Positions 1-10,932 of a stretch of 64,000 bases of DNA are shown one piece after another. The stretch is taken from NCBI GenBank assembly GCA_021401465.1, contig JADDMT010000062.1, positions 1 through 64,000 of the forward strand, given 5' to 3'. The position numbers and the translations under genes were made by a program. Below the pieces are notes generated by a model. The model did no database searches. It had not been told where the DNA came from and worked only from the letters and a program-made list of their open reading frames with translations. Position 1 is the first letter of the stretch; each line of letters starts with the position of its first letter. Source of the stretch: Teratosphaeria epicoccoides (taxonomy: Eukaryota; Ascomycota; Dothideomycetes; Mycosphaerellales; Teratosphaeriaceae).

Positions 1-306
1 CGACAGAGCAGCTCTGTTAGATCTGTCGACAGACCCGACAGATCCGTGTCTGTAGATCTGTAGACTAACCCTACAGATCTAAGGGTCTGTCATCACGTGA
101 CAGATCCCTTCTTCCTTGCAAGCCCATAGATCTGTAGACTAACCCTACAGATCCAGGGATCTGTCCTCACGTGACAGATCCTTTCTTCTATGACTATGCC
201 TATGACTCATAGTACTCCTATGACAGTACTATGACTTATAGCACTTAGGACCTACATGATCCTGTATCCTATAGTACTCCGGACAGTACTCCTGACACTC
301 ATGACA
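1..306 (-). repeat. Partial LTR of element H (B/C family)
   Basis: This matches the right part of the LTR at 32695-33134 and the reverse complement of the LTR at 45707-46176, and it ends in the family terminus atgaca. It is cut by the window edge. It holds a duplicated two-hairpin module: near-perfect inverted repeats at 54-80 and 81-110, then 128-153 and 157-181. The orientation is that of a minus-strand element. Sequence to its right is open in the protease/pol frame of element A, so H inserted into A. The expected target-site copy on the right is gcgtc (307-311); the left copy lies outside the window. Confidence 0.85.
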
Positions 307-3300
307 GCGTCGATGCGAGACTCCGTAGTAGAAGGAGTAGTCGCCTTCTAGATAGAAATTGAGGGGTTCTAGCAACTAGTGTACGCATACGTAGTAAAGG
401 ATCTAGCCTTCCCCCTAGTACTAGGGAACCCCTAGAAGGCTCATAATAAAGTGCGGACTATGCCAGAAAGGCGTCAGTATTAGCATAGAAGAGCGGGACA
501 GTAGATAGACAAAGGACAGAACTACTAAGAATACAAGGACTGTAGGAACTTTACCTAGGTATATGCGACCGCGACAGCAGATGTCGCGGAGGCCTTAAAG
601 GCAAAGGAATATCCGACGCTAGACAAGTTGAGAGAGGCGCTACCTCTGGAGCTTTAGCACATGGCTCCGCTATTCTGCTGCTAAGAAGTAGAAAAATTAG
701 CGCCATACTGCCCTGGCATCGACTACCGCATTAAACTCCGCGAAGGACTAGACAGATCCTAACTAGCTCTGCTATAGGGACCCCTATATAGCATGTCGAA
801 GGAGGAACTACTTGTTTTAAGGAAGTCCTTAGACGAACTGTTAGGGAAGGGATTCATTTAGCCTACTAACTTAGAGGCTACAGCTCCCATGCTTTTTGTC
901 TGGAAGCTAGGAGGAGAGCTCTAGTTCTGCTGCGATTACCGCGCCCTTAACGCGATCACAAAGCAAGATAGGTACCCCCTCCTGTTAATACTAGAGACCT
1001 TGAGGAACCTCACGGGCGCCTAGTAGCTTACTAAGGTAGATGTAGTGTCGGCCTTCTACTAAATCCGTATGGCGAAAGGCCATGAGTACAAGACAGCCTT
1101 TCGTACAAGGTTCGGTTCATTTGAATAGCTAGTATGTCTATTCGGTTTATCTAGGGCTCTAGTAACGTTCTAACGATATATTAACATACTGCTACGCGAG
1201 GAATTAGACGACTACGCCTCCGCGTACATAGACGACGTTATCATATATAGCGGCAGTTCGCAAGAAGACTATTTCGCTAAAGTAACGCGAGTACTCTAGA
1301 AGCTCTAGGACAGGGGCCTCTACCTTAACCCCAGGAAGAGCGAGTTTGCCAAAAAGGATATCAAGTACCTAGGGTTCATGATCTATGCTAACAGAAAAGG
1401 CGTAGGGACTAAGCCAGAAAAGGTAGAGGCTATGCGTAACTAGGAGTAGCTAAAAACACAAAAGGAAGTACGTAGATTCCTCGGCTTCGCTAACTACTAC
1501 AGGATGTTTATCCTGAACTACTCGAAGACAGCTAGGCCCTTGACGGCGCTTACAGGGAAGGGCAGACCGTTCTCCTAGGGGGAACTCAAGGAGTCCGCAT
1601 TTAGAATGCTAAAAGCGAAGTTCTGTTTAGCGCTAGTCCTTTCTTAATAGAACCTAGAGCTGCCGACCTTTTTAGAGACTAACTACAGCGGGTTTGCGTT
1701 AGGGGCAGCTCTCCTACAAGAAAGTAACAGAGTCTAGAGACTAGTAGGCTTCTTCTCGCAGAAACTCAATAAGGCGGAGATTAATTATAACATCTACGAC
1801 AAGGAGATGCTAGCTGTAATATCTAGCCTTAAGTTCTAGGGCCTCGAGCTAAAGTCGTGTAGGCCCTTTACTATTCTCATGGACTACAAAAACCTGGAGT
1901 ACTTCATGGTCAAGCGACAGCTGTCTAAGCGGCAGATACGGTAGTATGAGACCCTCGCGTAGTTCTAGTTCTCCTTAGTATATCGCCTAGGCGCTAAAGG
2001 AGTAGTCCTAGACGCATTGTCGAGACAAGAACAGGACACGCTAGGGGCAGAAGATAAGGAATCACGGTTTAAGAGGTTTTTGGACCTAGAAGTCGTAGAG
2101 AGTTAGCTAGACCCTATGGACGAGAGCAGAGACGTCGTACTAATTACCTCGACTAGCCTACTACCTACTACTGTAGTAGAGAACAAGCAGCAACTCGCTA
2201 ACTCCGTAACCTCTAACTAGGAGCCTATTAGGCCGTTCTAGGACAGTACCCTTAATGACTTATAGGCAGCCATAGTAGAGAAAGACAAGCTATACTCGAC
2301 AGTGTTAAAAGCAGTAAAGGGCGGCTCCTAGGCGCTACTAGCTAGAGCGAGGCTAAAACTACAAGCGGGGGACTACAAGATCGACAAGAGGGGCTTCCTG
2401 CGATACCGCGACAAACTATGGGTCCTAGGAGCAAACGACAGTTAGCCTAGGTGCGAGACCTTAGACTCTAGGGACGAAAGCGACGACATGCTTAGGACGA
2501 AGCTCATTTAGTCTATGCACGACGCTACAGTATACGGGCACCTAGGACAGGACGCTACGACGATGATCCTAGGGCGCGATTTCTACTAGCTATTACTGTC
2601 TAAGCATGTCTGGCGGTTCCTAAGGAACTACGACTACTACAGTCGTAACAAGGTGTAGAGAGAGCACAAGTACGGACTACTAAAGCTATTACTAGTTCCT
2701 GACAGATTCTTCTAGGAGATCTTAATAGACTTCATGACGGACCTGCCCGATTCCGAGGGATGTCGATACCTGTAGGTTATTAAGGATCGCCTATACAAGT
2801 ACGTAGTTTTGCAGGTAATGCCTAGCATAAAAGCAGAGGAATATGCGGAGAAGTTCATGGATTGCTAGGCCTAGTACTATGGAATGCTAATAGCTATTAC
2901 GAGCGACTAGGGCACTAACTAGACTAGCACCTTCTAGACGACCTTCTGTAAAGGAATAGGCGTGTCCTAGCGGTTAAGCTCTATATACTACCTACAAATA
3001 GACAGAGGCCCTAAACGCCTAAACTAAGAGGTACAAGTATACCTCTAGAACTATATTAACTATGAGTAATCCGACTAGAAGCGATGGCTCCCTGTAGCTC
3101 AACTAGCGCTAAACAGGAGGTATTATTCGGGAATTAGCATGAGCCCCTTCTTCGCTACCTATAGCTACAAAGCATAGGGCCCTATACCTTTAACTGAGGA
3201 CCCTGTAGGGCCTAGCCCGTTAAAAGCAGCCGAGAGGGCAAGGGCGTTTATAGGAAAGATTCAGGACATAACAGGAATCTGCCAAGCAACAATGGCGGCT

Positions 3301-3978
3301 TCTATGCAAGAATAGGAGGAGTCTGCTAATAAACGCTAAAACCCCGCCCTAATTTATAAAGTTAGTGACAAGGTCTAGCTAGATCTGCGGAACTACACTA
3401 CAGAGAGACCTAAGAAAAGCTTAGACGCTAAGCATGCGAAGTACATAGTAGCTAAAGTATTATTACTAGTCTCTATCTGCTTGACTAGGCTCCTAAATAA
3501 TATATACCTAGTGTTCTATACTAACCTGCTAAGACTAGCAGGTAGAGACCCTATGCCTAGGCAGGAGAACGACGACGAACAGCCGGACCCCCTTTTGTTT
3601 AAGTCGCACAAGGAGTAGTTAGTAGAGGAGGTACTCTACGCGAGGGACAAGAGAAGGGGAAGAGGACGCAAGGTCCTAGTAAAATAGTCAGGGTACTACA
3701 AACCTACATAGGAGCCCCTAGAAAACCTAATAGACACTAAAGTAATAGACTACTTCGAGCAGACTTAGGGAAGCGCAGAGAATAACGACGGCCCTAGAGA
3801 GAGGTAGGGCAAGAAGAAAAAGGAAACGAGATATAGGACTTAGCAAAGGGAGTCTAGCATTTGTAACAAGGAGTACAGGCGTTTAAGAAGGACAAAAGTT
3901 AGAGGGGGAAAATTGACATTAGGTAACTATATATACAACGAAAGAAAAACCCCCCCTAGCTGCGGGCCCCTACGCTAA
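307..3978 (+). pseudogene. Element A pol: protease end, RT, RNase H, integrase, chromodomain
   Basis: One reading frame runs from the H junction at 307 to a TAA at 3976-3978, interrupted only by TAG/TAA at former Gln and Trp positions. The reverse transcriptase active site Y-I-D-D is at 1225-1236, preceded by the CDYRALN-type motif near 930-950. RNase H follows near 1680. The integrase zinc region lies near 2510-2660; its second Cys pair now reads Tyr, as expected from G-to-A decay. The integrase core has IDF..DLP near 2720 and SD.GTN near 2900. A chromodomain (VEEVLYARD...LVK.SGY) spans about 3618-3770. This is a Ty3/gypsy chromovirus polyprotein. Its gag and 5' LTR lie to the left of the window or beyond H. 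It is not functional. Confidence 0.88.
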
Positions 3979-4272
3979 GGATAGAGGACCCTAGCGACAA
4001 TCATGCGGGATTGTTACTAGGGGCCCCGCTAGCGGGGCTAGCCCCCCTGCTGTCTAAGGGGCCCTCGCTAGACCCCCTAGACCCGCTGACTAGGCTGCTG
4101 TCAGAGTCCCTGGCCTCTCGGTCAGGGCCCTACGTAGTAGCGCTAGACTGACGCTAACGAGGGCTCTCGCCCTTACTAGTAACGTTCTCCTGCCGCCTAC
4201 CTAAGGTGAGTGCTAGTAGAACGCCCCTAGACCTTCCGAACTATTAGCGTGTAGAAACACATAGAGTATAGG
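3979..4272. other. GC-rich spacer after A pol
   Basis: I find no supportable gene here. The stretch is much richer in G and C than its surroundings and contains the perfect palindrome ccccgctagcgggg at 4024-4037, next to runs of C and G. It separates the pol stop from the extra frame at 4273. Confidence 0.5.
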
Positions 4273-4980
4273 ATGAACTCACAGGAGGCCCTACTAGGCG
4301 ACAGTAGCACCTACGGTCCCTACGACCTCCTAGGCTACGACGCTACTCGAGGTTAGTAGCGTAATCATAGAGGACACTAATAGAAAATACCTAGATAGCA
4401 GACCCGCTAACTATAAAGGCCCTAAGGCCTAGAGGGCCTTAAGGACCTTCGCTAGGTCGTTATACGTAGCGGCGCTGTCGCAATGTTAGCTGTGCAAAAC
4501 CCCCTAGGGTGCGGGTCATACCTGTTAGTGTCCTAGGAACAGGTCTAGGAGGCGTAGGAGACGTAGGCGAGGGCGGGGCTAGCTAGGTTAGCAGAGCATT
4601 TTACGCGGACACTAAGTAACGCGTACAGGGCTTTGCAGTTTAGGTACTTGCTAGCGTAGCGCTAGCAGGCGCGGGCTTAGGTAGACTAGACAGATTTATT
4701 AGCTAAAGCTAGGCATAACGACAAGGACTCTAGAACATACCGATTATAGGACGCAATCTACGCCCTAGAGGGCGCAGTCGACGTAGTAGATAGCAGGGGC
4801 TATCTAGTTCTAGTTAGTATTGCCTAGAATCCCGGAGCAAAAGCCAGAAGGTAGGAGAAAGAGGGGGGGGGCTTACGGTTTAAGGTAAGCATATATAAGA
4901 AAGGAAGCAAGAGTGATAGCGAAGGGTGCTTTTTATATAGTAAGGAACATACTAGCACGGGCCTAGGAGCGCCCCTATAA
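4273..4980 (+). pseudogene. Element A extra sense-strand frame, unknown function
   Basis: From ATG 4273 to TAA 4978-4980 there are 236 codons in one frame. Reading TAG as decayed Trp or Gln gives a coherent, Trp-rich, probably helical protein. Its strongest part is about 4430-4880, with stretches such as LARLAEHF and LWDAIYALEGAVDVVDSRG. Antisense frames over the same bases look like low-complexity noise. Stops are unusually dense at 4353-4420. A possible intron there (GT at 4352, GCTAAC branch, AG at 4418) would shift the frame, so I do not call it. The position between pol and the 3' LTR is where the other families carry an extra gene, but here the strand is the same as pol. I do not recognise the family. 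Confidence 0.4.
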
Positions 4981-5287
4981 TGGCTCGGATGGCAATGAAT
5001 AGAAGTGAAGTAAAGAGAGGTAGGAAAGTAAGGTAGACTTAAATAAGCGAACTAGAGTCTAGGAACCCGGCAAGACTAGTTAGAGGCTAGGCTGTAGGCA
5101 CAGGAGAACAGGGAGCGTAAGAAGTGAAGTAAAGTAGACTTAGACAAGTAGAGTAGACTTAGACAAGGGAAGTGAAGTCAGGAAGCTATGTCAGCCTAGC
5201 CGCGATCTAGACTTTAAGTGCTAGAAGGAAACTGACAGATTCCTTGCTGTAAACAAGAAGGGGGGGGGGGGGGGGGGTGGGGGGTAA
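4981..5287 (+). other. Purine-rich 3' spacer and polypurine tract of element A
   Basis: No gene is visible. Imperfect direct repeats of gaagtgaagtaaag and gtagacttagacaag occupy roughly 5000-5180. A long G run near 5261-5284, broken by one T, ends three bases before the LTR at 5288. That is the position of the polypurine tract that primes plus-strand DNA synthesis. Confidence 0.65.
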
Positions 5288-5457
5288 TGTGAAGGGCGAG
5301 GCCCTAAGTCTTAGCATAGGCTAGGGCCTGTGCGACGCGACCCCTGACGAGGCCGGCTATAAAAGACCGGACAGCTAGCAGATAGTCCCTCTCTCCCTCC
5401 TATTGTACTTGTTAAATACTACATGAACCCCTGTGTATACATCGTTTACCCGTAACA
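5288..5457 (+). repeat. 3' LTR of element A (170 bp)
   Basis: The LTR starts tgtgaagggcg directly after the poly-G tract and ends cccgtaaca, so it has TG...CA ends with a short inverted repeat. A TATA-like ctataaaag lies near 5350, followed by a CT-rich stretch, as expected of an LTR promoter. The 3' flank is ggtag (5458-5462), the predicted target-site copy. The partner LTR is outside the window, so the boundaries rest on terminal motifs and the start of G sequence. Confidence 0.7.
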
Positions 5458-5603
5458 GGTAGATACTACTATACATAGAGCTATAGCATGTGTAGTACCT
5501 ACTTATCAAGCTTAATAACAACCTTTAGAATATAATCATTACTTTCTATGACCTTCTAACTACTTAGTAGAACCTTATATCTATTATAACATGCATAAAG
5601 ATT
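5458..5603 (+). pseudogene. Element G gag fragment, left part
   Basis: This aligns with the E-family gag at 57675-57810 (the stretch containing LLVKLDNNLQNIIMTFHELP) but differs more than E1-E4 differ from each other, so G is an older or separate subfamily. It is bounded on the left by the LTR of A and on the right by D. The last five bases, agatt (5599-5603), are the target-site copy for D. The gag resumes at 43486. Confidence 0.75.
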
Positions 5604-5850
5604 TGTTAGGACTACCTCTACACATCCCTATAGGATCTACCTACTAACTTACTAGCCCCGACTAGCCTAGCATAGCGTGATCCGGCTAGGGTCGCCCTAT
5701 TAGGGCTTAGGCTCGCCTGGCCTAGGCATAGTAAGGGGACTCCTCGATCCCCCTAACTTATCCTACTTCCTTCTCTATTAATTCGAGTAGTCCTACTATA
5801 GACCTATAGTCTGTACTTTGGCTAGCCTATACTAGTCTTGTTATCTTACA
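5604..5850 (+). repeat. 5' LTR of element D
   Basis: It is 247 bp, the same length as the copy at 43239-43485, and differs from it mainly by C/T and G/A changes. The terminal dinucleotides are TG and CA. The bases following it (cgtaaatcgatcc) do not begin with TGG, so no standard tRNA primer site is visible. Confidence 0.92.
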
Positions 5851-5891
5851 CGTAAATCGATCCTACTAAGCATAATAGGCATTGTATAGTA

Positions 5892-7160
5892 ATGATGACT
5901 ACAAGAAGTAGTACTACTAGCGCTAGTAGTAAGCAAGGGAGTATAGGCTCTACACTACCTAGCGAAAGCAGTGTAGCTAGTAGCTAACCGGACCCTCCTA
6001 GGCTAGATAATAGCGCTTAGGGCGTAGGCCTTGAAAACTAGCTTGAGGCTAAAGACAGTAGGGGCCGTTTAACCCTTTCTAGCAAGTAGAGCTAACAGCG
6101 ATAGTAGATCGCAAACTAGAGAGATCTAGATTAGGAGCGAAGCTTTACAAGGACAAAGCTAGGCTCCGAATTATAGAGTAGAAGCTTAAACTAGCCCGAG
6201 CAGAACGAGAGCTCCGCTAGTTACAGGCGGAACTGTCTAGTTCGGACTAGTATAGCCTGCCTAGGCGGGGAGGGCCTAAGTATGCTAAGCCTAAGGTCTT
6301 TAATAGGCATATAAGGGCTTGTTATAACGAATAGGTCTATTCTATAGAGCGTAAGTTCTAACAGCACCTAGGTCTCTAGGACTAGGAGTACTAGAAGGTT
6401 AATATAGCCGCTAGCTACATAGGTAGTAACTAAAACAAATACTAGGACATCTAGGTCTAGTTAGAGCGTTAGGTCCGCAAGAGCGCTACCCTATACCCTA
6501 ATAACAACCTATAGGGCCCAGACTAGGCTACTATGAAGGATGTTATGCTTAACTCTATAGGCTAGCTAGCCGAGAGGCGACAAGTAGCCTTTAACACCTT
6601 GAAGAAGCTGTAGCAAGGCACGATGTCTCTAAGCTAGCTCCTTGCAGAGATGAAGTTATACTAGGCCGAGATCGAAGAGAACTAGCCTGCTATGTAGATA
6701 GCCTCCTTCGTATCCTACTTAAACGTAGACTTAAAGAGAGCTATGTAGTCTGACTAATAACCGCCCGCTACGTTAATAGAGGCGGAGGATAGGGCTAGCT
6801 AGAGCTAGCGGCTAGGCGTTAGTCGGCTATCTAGGCCTTCTATACTAAAGCCTAGCTAGTAGGCCCCCTAGAGCTAAAGGAGGAGGACATCTAATAGCAG
6901 CAGGTCCTAGGACAGCAAACTGCGGCGTAAACGTACCCTAGAGCGGCCTAGCTTAGGCTAGCCTGCGCTAGTCCCGTCTAGGAAGACTATGTCGTAGATA
7001 GCTAAGCTCGAATGCTAATAGTGTAAGCAGATTAGGCACATCGAGAGGTATTACAAGCTACTCGCGGAAGAAGTAGTAGCGTAGGAAAAACTCGGGGCTA
7101 GCCTAGCAAGCTCTAAGCCGTAGCTAGCCACGTCTACTACACTAAGGAGCAGAGGTAGGT
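5892..7160 (+). pseudogene. Element D gag
   Basis: The likely start is the ATG pair at 5892/5895, 41 bases after the LTR, giving a Ser/Thr-rich N-terminus (MMTTRSSTTSASS). A one-base frame change near 6085 moves the reading frame into the main gag body, which contains a charged helical stretch (about 6120-6230) and a Trp-rich capsid-like region (about 6450-6750, now full of TAG). A zinc knuckle C-x2-C-x4-H-x4-C lies at 7013-7054: C, C and H are intact, the last Cys reads Tyr. Pol follows in the -1 frame. The 3' boundary is approximate. Confidence 0.75.
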
Positions 7161-8640
7161 AGCAGAGCCTAGGTATAGGTATAAGGGTGCCTACTACTAC
7201 CTGCTCCGAGTTAGAGCCATTATTCGAGGTCTACTTAGTAAGCGACAGGTTAGGGCACTACTAGATAGTAGCGCATAGGATAACTTCGTCGACAGTTAAC
7301 TCGCTAAGGAGGTTAGACTAGAAGTTACGGGCCCTCTAGTAGAGGAATACGCTAGGCTAAACAGCTAGCGCCTCAGAGTAACTAGTAGTAGCCCTATATA
7401 GCTCTAAATCCGCGACAGTATAGGCTAGCTAAGGGGCACTTTAGACTAGTTTTAACATAGCGACATCTATGGCGCTAATATAGTCCTAGGCTAGCCATAG
7501 CTAGAGAAATTTAACCTGTCCCTTAACTTCGTAACTAGACAGATACGCTAGCGGGTCTATAAAGGTAGGCGACGTAAACAGGTCTGCATAGTGTAGGCCC
7601 GCGAGTACCTAGCGGACGTAAGGGACCCTAATACTCTTACCTCCGTCATGTTAGTAGCGCCTATGGCTAGTGTAGTCTAGAATAGGCCGAATAAGCTTAG
7701 GCTAGAGTATGCTAACCTCTAGGAGGTCTTCTTAGAAGACGCTACTACGGAACTAGCCCTACATAGGCCTTACGACTTATCTATTAACCTATTTAAGGGC
7801 AGTTAGCTACTATGGGGCCTATTATACCCCCTATCCTAGGCGGAACAAGAGGTTCTACGTGAATACCTCCGCAAGTACCTTAAACGTAGGTAGATTAGGC
7901 CATTAAAGTCGCCTGCTAGTATAGGCATTCTCTTCGCGAAGAAGAAGGATAGCATACTACGACTCTATGTTAATTACAAGGCCCTTAACGCCCTTATAGT
8001 CAAGAACCGCTACCCGCTCCCGCTAATTCAGGAATCCTTGAACTAGCTTGCTACTAGGAAGGTCTTCACGAAAATAGACATACGGGATGCATATTACTAT
8101 GTCTAGATCAAGGAGGGCGACAAGTAGAAGACTACATTCCGGACTAGATATAGCTACTTTAAATACACTGTTATGCCTTTTAGGCTGTCTAACGCCCCCG
8201 CTTAGTTCTAGGCCTACATGAACTATGCCTTAGCGGACCTACTTGACACAATCTATGTTATATACCTAGACGATGTGCTCATTTTCTCCTAGAATAAGTC
8301 GGAGCATATCCGCTACATGCGTACTATCCTAGAACGGCTTAGGAAGCATAGCTTATACGCTAAACTTAGCAAGTACGAGTTCTATAAGGACAACGTAGAG
8401 TTCCTTAGCTTCGTTGTAGGCTAGGACAGCGTCGCAATAGAGCTAGAGAGAGTGCAAGCGATAGCAGAGTAGCCTGAACTAGCCTTAATCTAGGACGTTT
8501 AGGTCTTCATTAGGTTCGCTAACTACTATCGACAGTTCATTAATAGATTCTCCTGTATTACGGCGCTACTTAATCGCTATACTAAGGGCTAGCAACTAGG
8601 GGCACGACATGCTAAGACTAGGGCGCTCTAACTCGACGCG
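7160..8640 (+). pseudogene. Element D pol, first part: protease and reverse transcriptase
   Basis: The protease motif LLDSS near 7258-7272 has the catalytic Asp, with the Gly of D-S-G changed to Ser. The reverse transcriptase runs to the E1 junction: LYVNYKALNALI near 7963-8000, the region around YFKYTVMPFRLSNAPA, and Y-L-D-D-V at 8263-8277. The frame ends exactly on a codon boundary at 8640. It continues as GCA GGG AAG at 32681 and then at 39613. Confidence 0.88.
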
Positions 8641-9000
8641 TGATACGGTTAATACTATGGGGCCATTAGACCCGCATAGGTCCTAATGCCTACCCTTAGC
8701 ATGTAGTAACCCTACTACATATAGCAAGGGGGTCCTTCGTACATATGTTAGCTTGTATGTCGTCTAAGTAGCATTAATAGTTAACGTAGGATGCCCCTAT
8801 GTCGCTAACCCTACGATACCCCTATAGGGATAGGCTCAGACATGCTTTCCCTAATTAAGGGGCGTTAGGGGTTATAAGCACCCTTAGCGCTACCTCTGCG
8901 ATAAGCAGAAAGCAGTGCTATCTTGTACCTATTAAAAGGTCAGATTACTCTGTCATACTACGAGATATTTTCATATTATATAGCATATACATCTATATTA
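8641..9000 (+). repeat. 5' LTR of E1
   Basis: It is 360 bp, tgatacggttaatac...atctatatta; the last two bases are TA where E2 (as TG on the other strand at 9775) shows the ancestral CA. It aligns with seven other full E-family LTRs in the window. Four of its inverted repeats are partly broken by C/T changes. Confidence 0.92.
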
Positions 9001-9049
9001 GTTCTGCTTTCTCCCCCCTACTTTACAGTCTAGCAGAGAATACTATAAT

Positions 9050-9774
9050 ATGTCTAGAGTACTATGAACTCATAACTAACGCGTAGCAAGCGCTATCTGA
9101 AGCACCTCCTACAAGCGACACTATATTAAGCGACAGTTCTGCTAGAGGCTAATTACGTAGCGGACAAGGTAATAGGCCTCCTGTATAGGGACTACAGCTA
9201 ACCCTAACTATTAACCTAGCCCTTGTAGCTATAATTGTCGATTAGGTCGCGAACTGCCTTGCGAACTAGAGCTAGAGCCGCACTGCTTCTAGTAGCGACA
9301 ACGGCGAGGACGACGAAGATGTCGCTATAGGTAGTACTAATAAACTAGCGGACGAAGAAATCTAGCGAGATTTTACGCTAGGGACCTATGGAGATAACTT
9401 ACTAGTAGGCGCAGACCCTCCGCGTATGCCTGCGAGTCTAGTGCCTAAATTTAGGGCCATAGTAGGCTAACTAGGAGGCAGTTATAACGCACGTAACCTG
9501 AAGCCGTTTAAGGGAGACACCTTAAAGGAGGCTCGAACTTTCTTGTAGGCATGTAAGGCAGTTTTCGTGCTTAACCTACATAGATATTCTACAGAGGGCA
9601 AACGAGTCGCCTTTAGTGTAATGTAGCTCAAAGAGGATAAAGAACCTCGTAATAATTAGCATGAGCGGTATAACCTTATACAGGTCTACGATAGAACGTA
9701 TATGTAGGCGGACTTTCGCTAGTTCTATGTCGACTAGGTCGAGGATCTAGGGAACTATGCCCTCACTATGTCTA
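9050..9774 (+). pseudogene. E1 gag-pol, N-terminal segment
   Basis: The ATG at 9050 lies 49 bases after the LTR, as in E4 (56832). The segment encodes the gag N-terminus up to the E2 insertion. Compared with E4, about 44 bases are missing near 9095, which breaks the frame close to the start. The final gtcta is the target-site copy of E2. The frame resumes at 17920/17925. Confidence 0.85.
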
Positions 9775-10134
9775 TGATATAGATGTATATGCTATATGAT
9801 ATGGAAATATCTCGCAGTGTGACAGAGTAATCCGACCTTTTAGTAGGTACAAGACAGCGCTGCTTTCTGCTTATCGCAGAGGTAGCGCTAAGGGTGCTTA
9901 TAACCCCCGACGCTCCTTAATTAGGGAAAGCATGTCCGAGCCTAACCCCGCAGGGGTACTGTAGGGTCAGCGACGTAGGGGCGTCCTACGTCGACAACTA
10001 ATCCTACTTAGACGACATACAAGCTAACATATGTACGAAGGACCCCCTTGCCATATGTAGCAGGGTCACTACATGCTAAGGGCGGGCATTAGAACCTATG
10101 TGGTTCTAATGGCCCCCTAGTATTAACCGTATCA
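9775..10134 (-). repeat. 3' LTR of E2
   Basis: It is 360 bp and ends ccgtatca. Just to its right is ctgcccctcctcct, the complement of the polypurine tract aggaggaggggcag, which confirms that this is the 3' LTR of a minus-strand element. Confidence 0.92.
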
Positions 10135-10932
10135 CTGCCCCTCCTCCTATGAGGATGTCCCTAGCCTTACTAAGTAATACACGCGGAACGTATAGGGTAC
10201 GGGATGTAGCACGCTTACACCGCGCAAGGGTAAATAGGTAGATAGCCTATGTAACATGTGTCATGCGTATACCTTAACACCTTCGTAGCGAGTGTAGGGC
10301 AGAGGCTACTAACTCGGGCGGGTTTTAATCTGTTACATGTTAGGCAGCCTTGTAACACCTTCGCTTTACATGCGGATCGAGATATCAGGAAACTACAAGT
10401 ACGTACTTTAGTTAATCCTTGAAATTATAGGGCGAGCATACGCGCCGGCCTTGCCAAGTAGCTTAGCTGTCCCTATTTAGTCATGACTATGAAGAACGTG
10501 TCGCAGAACCTTAGGGTAGTAGGAAAGTACGCGGACACTCTGCGCGCGCCGCTTGAAACAGCAGGAGCGCGCTCCTAGCGCGGGCCTCGCTACATTTCCA
10601 TGCTAGTAGGCTAGCACGAGTGTAGTCGGCACACATGCGTAACAGCCGCGTTATCTGTTATTACATCATTCGGTCCCCTTATAAGTCAACTAAAGGTAGG
10701 TACTCTACGCATGTAGTTCGAGTTACTAGCTTAACGGTTGCGGTAGGCAACAGGGGGGCTGTTAGAGGGTATAAAAACCTCGTCGCTTCCTAAACTTTCC
10801 TGTTCTAAGACACTAACATTAACCTCTACTCCTACTTCGCTTAGCTTGCGCCTCGCTATGTCTGCGGGTCTGTACTAGAGCTCCTTCTTCTTCAATCAAT
10901 CAATTAAGATCAATTAACCTGTCTTAGCTACA
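10135..10932 (+). promoter_or_regulatory. Internal promoter region of the E2 accessory gene
   Basis: About 800 bases between the LTR and the accessory start contain no supportable reading frame. A TATA box (tataaaa, 10770-10776) sits about 160 bases before the start, followed by a pyrimidine-rich leader with ctccttcttcttcaatcaa just upstream. A GC-rich palindrome (ggagcgcgctcc) lies near 10564-10575. The same layout recurs in E3 and E4, which argues for a real polymerase II promoter independent of the LTR. Confidence 0.65.

Noticed and set aside
1..306. A 5' LTR belonging to element A
   Set aside because: Its sequence and orientation are those of the B/C family on the minus strand, it differs from the A 3' LTR at 5288-5457, and the A pol frame starts directly at its edge.
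307..3978. A recoded genetic code in which TAG means Gln or Trp
   Set aside because: TAG replaces both Gln and Trp, TAA also appears at Gln, and copies differ by the same C/T and G/A changes at silent and coding sites. RIP-type decay explains all of this.
4352..4418. A 67-nt intron in the extra frame of element A
   Set aside because: Splice-like signals are present but removal shifts the downstream frame away from the best protein, and a sense-strand intron would be lost on retrotransposition.
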